From: Ridgeia piscesae
Taxonomy: Eukaryota > Annelida > Polychaeta > Sabellida > Siboglinidae
Direction of reading: 5' to 3'
Length of the DNA: 64,000 nt
Assembly: GCA_025642075.2 (NCBI GenBank)
Contig: JAODUO010000161.1
Coordinates: 62,001-126,000, forward strand
Below, in pieces: positions 28,640 to 45,684 of this stretch (the stretch's first letter is position 1; each line of letters opens with the position of its first letter). Under the pieces are notes generated by a model that was not told where the DNA came from, did no database searches, and saw only the letters and a program-made list of their open reading frames with translations. Made by a program: the position numbers and the translations under genes.

Positions 28640-30030
28640 TGACAAGGTGGGAGGGAGTGGTGGTGATGAGGTGGGAGGGAATGAGTGGTGGTGGTGATTA
28701 GGTGGGAGGGAATGAATGGTGGTGGTGATGAGGTGTGAGGGATTGAATGGTGGTGGTGACGAGGTGGGTCGAGGGAATGAATGGTGGTGGTGATGAGGTG
28801 GAATGGAATGAATGGTGGTGGTGATGAGGTGGGATGGAATGAATGGTGGTGGTGATGAGGTGGAATGGAATGAATGGTGGTGGTGACGAGGTGGGTCGAG
28901 GGAATGAATGGTGGTGGTGATGAGGTGGAATGGAATGAATGGTGGTGGTGACGAGGTGGTGAGGGAATGAATGGTGGTGGTGATGAGGTGGAATGGAATG
29001 AATGGTGGTGGTGATGAGGTGGGATGGAATGAATGGTGGTGGTGAAGAGGTGGAATGGAATGAATGGTGGTGGTGAGAGGTGGGAGGGAATGAATGGTGG
29101 TGGTGATAGAGGTGGAATGGAATGAATGGTGGTGGTGATGAGGTGGGATGGAATGAATGGTGGTGGTGATGAGGTGGGATGGAATGAATGGTGGTGGTGA
29201 TGAGGTGGAGGGAATGAATGGTGGTGGTGATGAGGTGGATGGAATGAATGGTGGTGGTGATGAGGTGGGAGGGAATGAATGGTGGTGGTGATGAGGTGGG
29301 ATGGAATGAATGGTGGTGGTGATGAGGTGGAATGGAATGAATGGTGGTGGTGATGAGGTGGGAGGGAATGAATGGTGGTGGTGATGAGGTGGAATGAATG
29401 GTGGTGGTGATGAGGTGGGAGGGAATGAATGGTGGTGGTGATGAGGTGGGATGGAATGAATGGTGGTGGTGATGAGGTGGGATGGAATGAATGGTGGTGG
29501 TGATGAGGTGGGATGGAATGAATGGTGGTGGTGATGAGGTGGGAGGGAATGAATGGTGGTGGTGATGAGGTGGGATGGAATGAATGGTGGTGGTGATGAG
29601 GTGGGATGGAATGAATGGTGGTGGTGATGAGGTGGAATGGAATGAATGGTGGTGGTGATGAGGTGGGAGGGAATGAATGGTGGTGGTGATTAGGTGGAAT
29701 GGAATGAATGGTGGTGGTGAAGAGGTGGGAGGGAATGAATGGTGGTGGTGATGAGGTGGAATGGAATGAATGGTGGTGGTGATGAGGTGGAATGGAATGA
29801 ATGGTGGTGGTGAAGAGGTGGGAGGGAATGAATGGTGGTGGTGATGAGGTGGAATGGAATGAATGGTGGTGGTGAAGAGGTGGGAGGGAATGAATGGTGG
29901 TGGTGATGAGGTGGGAGGGAATGAATGGTGGTGGTGACGAGGTGGGAGGGAATGAATGGTGGTGGTGATGAGGTGGGAGGGAATGGAATGAATGGTGGTG
30001 GTGACGAGGTGGGAGGGAAAGAGTGGTGTG
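28640..30030. repeat. ~31-bp G-rich minisatellite inside the kelch region
   Basis: About 45 copies of 'aatggtggtggtgatgaggt' plus 'gggatggaatg', with units of 28-31 bp. The purine-rich strand is the plus strand. The minus strand is open for about 500 codons of a His/Pro/Ser/Thr repeat, a by-product of the repeat. On its 3' side the plus-strand frame reads GGGDEVGG units straight into the kelch blade at 30035. Confidence 0.95.
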
Positions 30031-30295
30031 GTGGTGGTGAGTTGGACTCGGCAGCCATTATGCAGTATGATCCAGTTACAGATCAGTGGTGTGATCAGTG
30101 GCAGACACCACTGAGACAACCACTGATCTTCTCTGTGTCCCTTGCCAAACACACACCTGACTGGAGTAGTTAAAATAATAATAAGTAATAAACAGACTGC
30201 ACTGTGTAAGATCACTGTATGTAATCAGTAGTGCATTGTGGTAACAGTGTTATCAAATGCTGTCACAAGTATCAATACAGACCTGTGGAATCTTG

Positions 30296-30400
30296 TGTAC
30301 ATTGTGTCAGTTACATAGAATAGAGTGTGACACTAACTGATGTACATTGTGTCAGTCACATAGAATAGAGTGTGACACTAACTGAGGTACATTGTGTCAG
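30296..30400. repeat. ~49-bp tandem duplication
   Basis: 'gtacattgtgtcagt(t/c)acatagaatagagtgtgacactaactga' is present twice in a row and followed by a third partial start. Confidence 0.85.
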
Positions 30401-30976
30401 TAGTGTCTTTAGCTTAGAGTGGACAATGTGACATTTGAGTTAAATTATCAGTGTTGTGAACACGAAATGGATGGATGGATGGCTATAATTGATGTTATTC
30501 ATGGTGGCCTATGTGCAACGTACTGTCATGCTCTAGAATATTGTCACCATAGCTAGAAATAGAATGGACACTGTTATTGCACACATTTGACATGTGTGCA
30601 ATAATCCAGAGAATGTCATCAAAAATGGAAATGGTTGTGTGAACAATACATACCTGTTTGTCAAAGAAATATGTATCCATAATGTTGTGATAAACTAATG
30701 ACTTCAGGTAGCAATTAATTATATTGGTTTGCAATGTACCAGTGACTGTAGCATCAGTGGTGTCACATATAAATAGGAAACTCAGTTGTCTTGTTGGGCG
30801 AACTGATGCTTGGTCATGATATATTGGATTGTTTTGTTGTGTTTCAAATGTGATTGTAGTAGATTGTATTCACTGAGATGACAGTGTAAAATGGAGCAAT
30901 ATTAAATGTTGTGTACATAGTAATTAGTATAAATCACTATTATGTGTGTTGGTTTATTTGTGTGCGAGTGTGTGTG
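30401..30976. other. Intergenic stretch, nothing identified
   Basis: AT-rich DNA between the kelch region and the tandem array. I see no coding exon, RNA gene or repeat apart from a short 'atgg' run at 30465-30482. Confidence 0.4.
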
Positions 30977-31063
30977 TGGGTGGGTGGGTGGGTGGGTTAA
31001 CAAAGGTTAATGTGTGCATGTATATGTTTGTCTATATACATATATATATATATATATTATGTG

Positions 31064-31100
<37 letters not shown>

Positions 31101-31501
31101 GTGTGATTTTAGTGTATGCGTGTGATGTGTGTGTGTGTGTGTGTGTGTAGATGTGTGTGTACAGGTGTGTATGGTGTGTGTGTGTATGGTGTGTGTGTAT
31201 GGTGTGTGTGTATGGTGGGGTGTGTGTCACTGTGAGTGCCACTGTATATGTGTCAAGAGTGTTTAATAATTTCATATTAACAAAGATAATTGTACCTATA
31301 ACTTTGTTACTGTGTGTACCCAGTAATTTCCTTTACAATATGAGTTATGTTACTAAAAACGTGTTGTAAGCACTCCCATGTGAAGTAGGTGCAACAATAC
31401 AAGCATTATTAAGATACAAAGGTTAATGTGTGTGCATGTATATGTTTGTCTATATACATATATATATGTATGTGTGTTTGTTGTGCGTATGTATGCGTGT
31501 C

Positions 31502-31507
<6 letters not shown>

Positions 31508-31571
<64 letters not shown>

Positions 31572-31705
31572 GTGTGTGTGTGTATGGTGTGTGTGTGTAT
31601 GGTGTGTGTGTGTGTGTGTATGGTGTGTGTGTGAGTGAGTGTGTGTGTATGGTGTGTGTGTGTGTATGGTGTGTGTGTATGGTGTGTGTGTGGGTGTGTG
31701 TGTGT
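31508..31705. repeat. (GT)n microsatellite in array unit 2
   Basis: About 60 bp of pure GT, then GTGTAT-interrupted GT. The matching site of unit 3 (about 33430-33465) is much shorter, so this tract has expanded or contracted since the duplication. Confidence 0.95.
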
Positions 31706-33232
31706 CACTGTGAGTGCCACTGTATATGTGTCAAGAGTGTTTAATAATTTCATATTAACAAAGACAATTGTACCTATAACTTTGTCACTGTGTGTACCCA
31801 GTAATTTCCTTTACAATATGAGTTATGTTACTAAAAACGTGTTGTAAGCACTCCCATGTGAAGTAGGTGCAACAATACAAGCATTATTAAGATACACTCA
31901 TTGGATGGAGGGCATGAAGATGTTGATGCATTCCTCTGTGAGTCCTTGAGTGAGAGTCAATTAAGCAAAAAAAAATGTGCCCTTTCATTTCCCCCAAACT
32001 TAACCAATTCCCTCCCCTTTCAGCTTAATCAAATCTTTCAAATTGTCTCAGTGATCTGTGTGCATGAGTCCGTGTGTGTATGCAGTTGTGTGATGCATGT
32101 ATATTGACAGGTGCATGTGTGTGTGGTGCATGTATACTCACAGATGCATGTGTGTGAGTGGTGCTGATCGCAAGCTCCAATTCACAGCTTTCCCCAATAA
32201 TAATTTCATTCCCATCAGTGCACAGAAACAGGTACATGCTAACATGCTCACTCGCACTTAAAACATGAACACCCCCTGTATGCAACATGCACGAGGTGCA
32301 TGAATACATGTTCGTCACCAGAGTCAGATCTGGAGAGAGTTAACTAGTCTGGGAGGCACACAAATCTAGTTGCACCCGTTGCTAATGGGGTTTTTAAAGA
32401 ATTGTGTCCTGTATTTTCACACCTACTGTTATGAGAATATTGGGAAATGGAGCATGTGGATTATAATGATAGTTTTCAGTTTTTTTGCAGCCGCGTCGAT
32501 TAATTAACTTTACATTTCAGATTCTTCTAGGCACTTGGGACATGTAATGGGGACCATACAAAAAGCTAGTAAAGAGAAAAAGATAAATTCCTAAGTCGGT
32601 GCATGGAGACACATGCCACTGCTGTCCTCCGGATCCAGCTATGGCCATTATCCATGGAGACATGCACAGATACCGCAACTTGCTTTATCGTTGCTTATGG
32701 GTGAATTAATGAGTGAATTTTATTTTACCATGACCAATAATTACAAATACATATTTTTACATGGTTATATACATCAAATAAGAAGACTGTTGCCATGACA
32801 ACCTCCTTGAATAATAATTATAGAACCAATACCGGGGTATACAACGTATATAACATGAAAGTGTCATAGAAAAAATTATAAGTAAGTATAGTATAAAAGT
32901 ATATTTTAATTATGTATATGACATCAAAATGTATGTGCATATACATGTATATATATATATATATAATGGGACATTATTCAAAATCAAAGAATCCTTCAAA
33001 CAGAAATTACGTTAGATTTTAGTTAATTATCTTCTACATACAGTTAACAATACTACACATTTTCAATCATTCAATAATGTGCCTTTTAATAGTTTACTCG
33101 TAAATTGTGTTTGTAGCTTTTGTATTCAAGTGTGCGGAACGCGTTTTACTGAAATGGTGTTAATAAATATATTAAGATATTTATCATAGTCTATTATAGA
33201 CTATCTCACTGTTAAACAGCAATAATAAGTTA

Positions 33233-33345
33233 GGGACGTGATGTGCGCTTTCCAATTTTACAGAGGCGCACATTTGGTATATGACACCCCTTCACATGTG
33301 AAGTTGATCGTAGGGCGAAAGGGAGTTGTGGTTTACGTGAAATAA
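33233..33345 (+). repeat. Dispersed repeat R1 (intact copy, end of array unit 2)
   Basis: Runs from 'gggacgtgatgtgcgctttcc' to 'gttgtggtttacgtgaaa'. It has a near-identical partner at 34986-35100 and a split copy at 24556-24630 plus 26230 onward. Confidence 0.8.
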
Positions 33346-34985
33346 TAAAAATATGGGTGGGTGGGTTAACAAAGGTTAATGCGTGTGCATGTATATGTTC
33401 GTCTAGATACATATATATATATATGTATGTGTGTGTATGTATGCGTGCCACTGTGTGTGTGATTCACTGTGAATGCCACTGTGTATGTGTCAGTGTGTTT
33501 AATAATTTCATATTAACAAAGATAATTGTACCTATAACTTTGTCACTGTGTGTACCCAGTAATTTCCTTTACAATATGAGTTATGTTACTAAAAACGTGT
33601 TGTAAGCACTCCCATGTGAAGTAGGTGCAACAATACAAAAAATATTAAGATACACTCGTTGGATGGAGGGCATGAAGATGTTGATGCATTCCTCTGTGAG
33701 TCCTTGAGTGAGAGTCAATTAAGCAATAAAAAATGTGCCCTTTCATTTCCCCCAAACTTAACCAATTCCCTCCCCTTTCAGCTTAATCAAATCTTTCAAA
33801 TTGTCTCAGTGATCTGTGTGCATGAGTCCGTGTGTGTATGCAGTTGTGTGATGCATGTATATTGACAGGTGCATGTGTGTGTGGTGCATGTATACTCACA
33901 GATGCATGTGTGTGAGTGGTGCTGATCGCAAGCTCCAATTCACAGCTTTCCCCAATAATAATTTCATTCCCATCAGTGCACAGAAACAGGTACATGCTAA
34001 CATGCTCACTCGCACTTAAAACATGAACACCCCCTGTATGCAACATGCACGAGGTGCATGAATACATGTTCGTCACCAGAGTCAGATCTGGAGAGAGTTA
34101 ACTAGTCTGGGAGGCACACAAATCTAGTTGCACCCGTTGCTAATGGGGTTTTTAAAGAATTGTGTCCTGTATTTTCACACCTACTGTTATGAGAATATTG
34201 GGAAATGGAGCATGTGGATTATAATGATAGTTTTCAGTTTTTTTGCAGCCGCGTCGATTAATTAACTTTACATTTCAGATTCTTCTAGGCACTTGGGACA
34301 TGTAATGGGGACCATACAAAAAGCTAGTAAAGAGAAAAAGATAAATTCCTAAGTCGGTGCATGGAGACACATGCCACTGCTGTCCTCCGGATCCAGCTAT
34401 GGCCATTATCCATGGAGACATGCACAGATACCGCAACTTGCTTTATCGTTGCTTATGGGTGAATTAATGAGTGAATTTTATTTTACCATGACCAATAATT
34501 ACAAATACATATTTTTACATGGTTATATACATCAAATAAGAAGACTGTTGCCATGACAACCTCCTTGAATAATAATTATAGAACCAATACCGGGGTATAC
34601 AACGTATATAACATGAAAGTGTCATAGAATTTTTTTTAAGTAAGTATAGTATAAAAGTATATTTTAATTATGTATATGACATATCAAAATGTATGTGCAT
34701 ATACATGTATATATATATAATGGGACATTATTCAAAATCAAAGAATCCTTCAAACAGAAATTACGTTAGATTTTAGTTAATTATCTTCTACATACAGTTA
34801 ACAATACTACACATTTTCAATCATTCAATAATGTGCCTTTTAATAGTTTACTCGTAAATTGTGTTTGTAGCTTTTGTATTCAAGTGTGCGGAACGCGTTT
34901 TACTGAAATGGTGTTAATAAATATATTAAGATATTTATCATAATCTATTATAGACTATCTCACTGTTAAACAGCAATAATAAGTT

Positions 34986-35200
34986 AGGGACGTGATGTGC
35001 GCTTTCCAATTTTACAGAGGCGCACATTTGGTGTATGACACCCCTTCACATGTGAAGTTGATCGTAGGGCGAAAGGGAGTTGTGGTTTACGTGAAATAAT
35101 AAAAATATGCGGTGATTATTAACCGTTCTATGATCTGAAGCAAACGACAGTTGAGTTCGCCGTGCTGTCTGTGGCTATCGTAGCGAGACCTTCGACAGAT
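34986..35200 (+). repeat. Repeat R1 plus shared 5'-flank segment before MRPL49
   Basis: The R1 copy at the end of array unit 3 continues into 'gtctgtggctatcgtagcga', also seen near 26360. It lies immediately upstream of the MRPL49 first exon, so it may hold that gene's promoter. Confidence 0.7.
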
Positions 35201-35319
35201 ACCACTGAGGCGTATCCAGACCTGTCATTTTCGTTGACATATCATATTATCGCCCGGTTTTATGACCTGCTCAATTCGATACTAACCCACCAGTTTTGCT
35301 GATCGAACAAAAAACAACG

Positions 35320-38300
35320 ATGTCGCTAAGAGTAATATGTCGGAATGCGAAACATTTGCAAACAATAAGAAGATCAACTATGCAATTACAGGTAAGCATA
35401 TTTTGAATACTTGCCCATTGTGGCTAACTGTACACTGACTGCCAGTGCCAGTGGTTCTCTGTTTTGGAGGACCAACATTTTTGTTAGTTTGCACGTATGA
35501 ACCTTACATTTGTGTGCAATATATTGTGCCCGTAAGAGGTTTGTAGATTTAGACTTAAAAAATTCTGTAATCTTAAAGTTAACAGGCCTAAATTATTAGG
35601 GCCTTTTCAAAACGGTTTTACCACCTGTTTTCGATGTGTTTGGAATGTCAATCTACATCATTTTCTTTACAAAGAAGTAAGATAGCATTTTTTAATTGTG
35701 TTTTATATCAATTTAATTACTGCTGTCATGTCAATGGAAACTAGACTAGCGCATCCCAGACGCATCAGGACGATGTCTTGCAATTTACAGATACGTCCCC
35801 AAACGTAAGGCTACGTCATACATTTGTATTCTGTATCATGCAGATTTATTTGTCTTTAAGTTTAAATTTATAAAATATTGCTATTTGTTTTTTATTTCGA
35901 CTTCGCAGTGCATGCACAAGACATCGCCTTTGGGGTCCTGATGTGTCTCAGTCTGGGATGTGCAAACTGCTCAAGCCCTGTGACATCAGGTTGTTTACAT
36001 CAACTTGATGGCATAAATTGTTCTAAAACCCAATTAAAAACATAATAGCTTACTTCTTTGTACTGGAAATGATGTAGAATGACATTCCGAACACACGCAC
36101 ACGCACACACACACACATCAAAACAGGTGGTAAAACTGTTTTGAAAAGGCCATAATCATTTAGGCCAGTTAACTGGAAGTTTACCCAAAATTCATAACTT
36201 GGGGGGCGCAATACCTCAAAAGGCTGTAGGCCCCATGTGCTAGTACATGGAGCATGACATACTCATGTCAATAATTATTATTACAAATGAATATGTATTA
36301 ATGTACCGCATCATAATAGCATTAACACATATGAGCTCCACTCTGGAATAGAGTCAGCATTTTATTTAAAGTACTAATTTAACCTGGGGAGTGATGGGGT
36401 CTGAGACTGAGTATGCCATGTACAAATAGGGACATGTCTTGTGTAAGACTTTGTTGAAAAAATTCGCTGAACAATGCAGTGTTTCTTGCTAGACGCGGCT
36501 GTGTAGTACACCTCGCATAAAGGACTTTGGAATACACATCCCTGACCCCAGGTCTCTGGGCCTCAACACCCCAGGGATGGGCGAGAAACTATTCGAGGAC
36601 CCTGAACCAACATTGACTGGTTATGAAGAGTCAACAGAGGAATGGAAGTTTGTCGAAAGGATTCTTTCCAAGGAAGTTGTCCCTCCCCCTCCTGAGCATG
36701 CCAGCTACCCCACACCCTCGGGGTGGGTGCCTCCCAAAGGTAAGATGCCTTCTGTGACTGAGGTATCATATTCATTGGGAAGGGCAAAGTGATAAAGTAC
36801 TTCAGTGCATTTTATTTGTGTAAAGCACAAATTATCCTTGACTTGTAATTCGCCAGCCATAATAATTTGTAATTTTTTTGAAAGTCCACTATCTTGAATG
36901 TGGGAATGTTGAACAACAAAACTTACTGCAGCTAACACAGCTTGTCATGGCAGTATTGGCAATAAATCTTGTTTACCCGTTAACCGGTGGAAATGTTCAT
37001 ATTGCAAACATTATTTACAAGCTTAATAAAGTAACTAAGCACAATTGTGTGAGCACTTTACATTCAGCATATGTATTACTGTACAGGTATTAAGAACATG
37101 ATATTTAATAAACAATTTAATAATTAGAAACAGACTCCTTTATTTAATGAGCTCTACTACGTAATACATATAGATCATTCATCTAAATTATTCATGAAAC
37201 TCAATTGGTTTGGGGCATTGTGTTATTTGTGGTAATTAAGCTTTCCAAATGTGTTTGCTGTTTCACTGGTCAATGAATAATGGGAGACCTACATGACCAC
37301 TAGGGGGCACTGATATGCAACTCGGGTCGATAATGTTTTAGACTCTAACTGTTATGAATATAAAATGTATCTACAACGTGTGTTAACAAATACTGGACAT
37401 AATGAATGAATGCAGTGTGGCAGTTGAGGCTTGACTTGTATAACGGTGCAACCTGGCTTATCAGTTCTGTAGGTTCCCCACTGCAGCATAAAAGTGTGTG
37501 CATATTTTGCAAACACCTTGCTAAAACATTTGTGTGGCCGTAAAGTAAACAAACACCATTATGGACTGACGTCTGTACACATAAATATAATTACTGTCCA
37601 GCAACATGAAGAATATTTTTGTTTAGATTTTGGGTGTCCAGATTACAGTACATAGTCATTACAGTATCTGTGAAAGTACAGTGGTGCTGTATGTCATGCC
37701 TTGCACTGACAGAATCGAGCAAGTCTCTGCCCTACTACGTCCGTCGAACACGCTTCCACCAGCTCCCCATCTACCTGGAGACACTGAACGGGGGCAACCG
37801 CAAGATGACCCTGGTCAAGAAGGTCAATGGAGATGTTTGGGTGAGTTCCCATGTGGCTACAAAATGCCACTTCAGCCACGTGTAATAAATGGTCACTAAG
37901 TGTAGAATGTCTGAATTTCAGCCAGTAATAATTTATAAGCAAATGTAATTAAATGCAGGTTCATTTAATTAAGCTCAAGCCTGAATTCAAGGACAAATCA
38001 CATTTGTTTTCCTTGCTTAACCTGGAGACAGTCAGCAAAACTCAATGATTGGATAAGTGTATCATACATAATTTAATCAACTGCCATAGCATGTTGTCTT
38101 GATTAATTAATAATAATTAATATTTCAAATATTTATTTTAAAATGTACTCGTGTTAGGCTATACAGAATATATTCATCCATCAACTATATACTCATAAAA
38201 TAATACTTGGCATCAGTCCTGGGTTAAGAAATTTTATATCTGGGTGGATGTTCACACTGACAAATTGATAATGCCAGATATATTAACAAGTAACAACTGT

Positions 38301-38576
38301 TCTTTTTTTTAAGAATTACGAGCAAATATTACGAGGTAAGCTAAACAGTATTCTGTGTATGCAAATGTAGGTCCACTGCAGTTGTACTTTCTGCATGATG
38401 ATTAACCAACCTGTCTTGCTATGCAACAGGCATTTGAAGCTGAACTACGAAAATACTTGGAAGAGAAGACTGGCAGCAGAATCTACACTCAGGTGGACGA
38501 AGTTTGCTGCAAACTGCGAGTGCGAGGCATCCACCTAGAAGACATTGCAAAGTTTGTCCTCGACAAAGGATTCTAA
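35320..38576 (+). CDS. MRPL49: Mitochondrial large-subunit ribosomal protein mL49 (MRPL49)
   Basis: A structural protein of the 39S mitochondrial ribosomal subunit, acting in the mitochondrial matrix. Four exons join in frame: 35320-35391, 36493-36739, 37713-37840, 38430-38576; 198 codons with stop. Exon 1 (MSLRVICRNAKHLQTIRRS) is rich in Arg/Lys and lacks acidic residues, as expected for a mitochondrial targeting peptide. Family blocks: EWKFVERIL and YPTPSGWVPP (exon 2), LPYYVRRTRFHQLPIY, GNRKMTLVKKVNGDVW (exon 3), and LRKYLEEKTG to FVLDKGF (exon 4). The product, about 197 residues, is longer than the roughly 166 I remember for the human protein, mainly through the N-terminal part. AATAAA at 38656 is a likely polyadenylation signal. 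Intron 1 contains a foldback element. The start is the first ATG of exon 1. Confidence 0.95.
35575..36185. mobile_element. ~0.6-kb foldback/MITE-like palindrome in MRPL49 intron 1
   Basis: The left arm from 35575 ('aaagttaacaggcctaaatt', 'gggccttttcaaaacggttt', 'ttaccacctgttttcgatgt') is repeated in reverse complement by the right arm ending near 36185. Pairing continues inward through 'tctacatcattt', 'tacaaagaagtaag', 'ttttaattg-gtttta' and 'gcatcccagac...gatgtcttg'. Nearly the whole element can fold on itself, with a CGCA/CA insertion in the right arm. It has no coding potential. Confidence 0.85.
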
Positions 38577-39229
38577 TAATATGACATAAGCGAGACATTC
38601 GCAAAGGACTGTTCACTGTTTACAAAAGACATCTTCACTTTTTATTGAAAAATCCAATAAATAATACATGTACACATTTCATGCAGTGTTTTTCATTCTT
38701 TTAGAATGGAATGTATGAATTCATTACATTGGATTATGTCAGTTATTATCAACTAATAAGCATTCTCACAAACATGACATCATGTGATGAGCTATGAACA
38801 GAACACATACATACAGATCAAAATTATGACATTTGAAACAAATTAAGCACAGTTACTGAGTTAGTACTTCAGAAGTCCAAGCATCGAGTTTGAACAGGAA
38901 TGTCTTGTAGACATGCTTATGATTACCAAAGGCAATGCTACACAGTGGTCCCTAATAAAAAATAATCTATTATACACAATTATCTATTTAGTTTGAACTG
39001 TTGTGCCTTACTAAAAAGTGATCACCAGTTGCCAATGTAACGTTAAAATGTGTCCATTCCATACAATTATCTTGTTATCTAAAGGAGTCTGTAATAAGCA
39101 AATCACTGTCAGGCAAGTATGCAAAACTATCCACTAAGGACAGACTTCATTCACAGCTTACATAGTCGAATGTACATTGTGAATACATTCCCTTTATATG
39201 GAGGTATCCACCAAATGCATTAAAAAAAG
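38577..39229. other. MRPL49 3' UTR and intergenic DNA
   Basis: After the MRPL49 polyadenylation signal the DNA is AT-rich with no recognisable exon or RNA gene. Confidence 0.45.
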
Positions 39230-39505
39230 ATAAGTTCTTATATAGCGCAGTATCCAGTGCTCAATCAAATGCCATCTCAACTCAACTGGGAAAGCATCCA
39301 ACCATGCTGCAATTAGTGCGTGAAGACTGCTTGTACAAATATCCACCACTGTCTATAGCCAGGCACTCATTCATACAGCTGAGTGAACTGGAGCAATGTA
39401 GATTGAAAAATACTTGCCCAAGGTTTCATACTGCAGCACAGGATTTGAACCCGGGTTCTCTGAGTCGAGAGTCTAAAGCTCTACCCCTGAACACTGTATG
39501 TATCC
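39230..39505 (-). mobile_element. tRNA-derived SINE
   Basis: On the minus strand the head reads 'ggtagagctttagactctcg', then a B box in 'gaacccgggttcaaatcctg'. The body 'gctccagttcactcagctgt' and 'gaatgagtgcctggctatag' follow, and the tail is 'ggatactgcgctatataaga'. It is a close relative of the copy at 45240-45560. Confidence 0.8.
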
Positions 39506-39899
39506 ATAGTGTCCATAATGTACGTTACTGAATTTGTAATACAGTACAACAGAAAACAAATACATTATGTAACAATTACAATTAAGCAACACATTGCCTG
39601 TGTAATATGTAGTGATTGGCAGCCACGATTGCACGGACATCAGTTATTACAGATGTATAGCATAAGTTGACAAAAAGCTTAGCTTATTCACTTTCATGCA
39701 ACAATAAACCACTACAGCAGTTGTCACTAATTATGCTTTTCACTTTGTGTTACCATGGACCATTTTAGTTTATCCAGTCACCACTTAGGACATGCTAAAT
39801 ACATCCAGGTGAAGCACATAAAGCTGCAGTGTTGCCCTCTGGAGAGTGGCTCGTCACTAACGGTAAACAAGTTGTAAGTCAGTAACTGCAGATGACTGC

Positions 39900-40261
39900 A
39901 TTCTGGGCCCAATCAAACAAAATTAGCACACATATATTATATATATATATATATATATAGACAGTCATGTCGTTTATCCAGTCTTCAATAATCTGGTTGT
40001 TTATGATCAGCATGTGTGTAACCATGTTGATGCAATATAATGAATGTATATGTTGTTCCTTTAATCTGCACGACGTTTCGTTTATCTGGTAAAAACCTTG
40101 GGAATCAAATTATGGGGAGAAATGACTAAGTATGTATATATGTATATATATATATATATATAATTTATATGTGTATAATATATATATATATATAATTTAT
40201 ATGTGTATAATATATATGTATGTATATATAATAATATATACATAAATATATATATATTCAT

Positions 40262-40304
<43 letters not shown>

Positions 40305-40330
40305 ATTTATGTGTGTGTTACACAATTATA
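39900..40330. repeat. (TA)n-rich tracts with duplicated 'atatgtgtataatatatat' blocks
   Basis: Interrupted TA dinucleotides at 39935-39958, 40136-40255 and 40267-40300, including two copies of 'taatttatatgtgtataata'. They lie just downstream of the pseudokinase stop codon. Confidence 0.93.
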
Positions 40331-40369
40331 GTTTACTACAGTATACGACTGCTGTCGTCCCACAGTGGA

Positions 40370-45218
<4,849 letters not shown>

Positions 45219-45239
45219 CTGTGAAAGTAGAGTAAAAGT

Positions 45240-45560
45240 ATAGGCATTTTCTTATATAGCGCAGTATCCAATCCTCAGGACCGTTCAAAGCGCTCTACAC
45301 TTTACTTCCCTGACAGACCTGTTCACTCAGACACCATCTCGGCTTCTCTGGGAAGCACCAATTAATGCGCGAAGGCTGCTCGTACACATATTCACCACTG
45401 CCTCTAGCCATGTATTCATTTATACAGCTGAGTGAACTGGAGCAATGTAGAGTGAAAAAAACTTCCCAAGGTTTTAACATCGCAGCACATGCTTCGAACC
45501 CAGGTTCTCGTAGTCGAGAGTCCGAAGCTCTACCCCTGAGCCATTGCGCTCTACTGTGGC
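45240..45560 (-). mobile_element. tRNA-derived SINE (full-length copy)
   Basis: The minus-strand head has an A box in 'tggctcaggggtagagcttc' and a B box in 'gaacctgggttcgaagcatg'. The body contains 'gctccagttcactcagctgt', and the tail is 'ggatactgcgctatataaga'. It begins about 20 bp upstream of the first visible pseudokinase exon. It is similar over its whole length to the 39.2-kb copy. Confidence 0.82.
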
Positions 45561-45631
45561 ACCGCACGACCACGGACACCGGGGAGCAGCGTTAACAATA
45601 TATAAATAACAACAACAATAGCAATAATAAT

Positions 45632-45684
<53 letters not shown>

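Larger units (their letters stand above)
27269..30173 (+). pseudogene. Kelch-propeller protein gene, interrupted and probably decayed
   Basis: Kelch-repeat proteins form beta-propellers that bind partners, often as Cullin-3 adaptors. Two clean exons can be joined: 27269-27332 (begins IKSDASVGELQ) and 27841-28115 (acceptor 'cattgtag', donor 'gtgagtgag'), the second giving RPLVVTEDKQQG and YCDIWPDEKKCWQK. Near 28441-28650 there is a kelch blade in three different frames: HGAYSVAVVQKT, then SLSHIQAYDAVSSQF, then AAVSLHQYIYLVGG. Frame changes occur near 28498 and at a poly-G run at about 28550-28562. Kelch coding resumes at about 30035 as LDSAAIMQYDPVTDQW and stops at 30171-30173. A 1.4-kb minisatellite separates IYLVGG from YDPVTDQW, parts that should be about 20 residues apart. 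No start exon was found. The kelch call is firm; function and intactness are unsure. Confidence 0.6.
30977..35103 (+). repeat. Tandem array of 1.75-1.95-kb units (one partial, two full)
   Basis: Three units start at the same point, ggtgggtgggttaacaaagg or an equivalent: partial unit 30977-31416, full unit 31417-33355 and full unit 33356-35103. Each starts with a TA/GT microsatellite of different length, then 'gagtgtttaataatttcata' and 'actaaaaacgtgttgtaagc'. The two full units then share about 1.45 kb with very few differences and each end in an R1 repeat. The third unit ends about 220 bp before the MRPL49 start codon. The short open frames inside match only because the duplication is recent. 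Confidence 0.93.

Noticed and set aside
28698..30215. 505-codon minus-strand frame with His/Ser/Pro/Thr repeats
   Set aside because: It is a translation of the 31-bp minisatellite; it has no non-repetitive coding part and lies antisense to kelch coding sequence.
31901..34076. Identical small frames in both tandem units (68 and 97 codons)
   Set aside because: Conservation is explained by the recent duplication of the whole unit, not by selection; no domain or start context.
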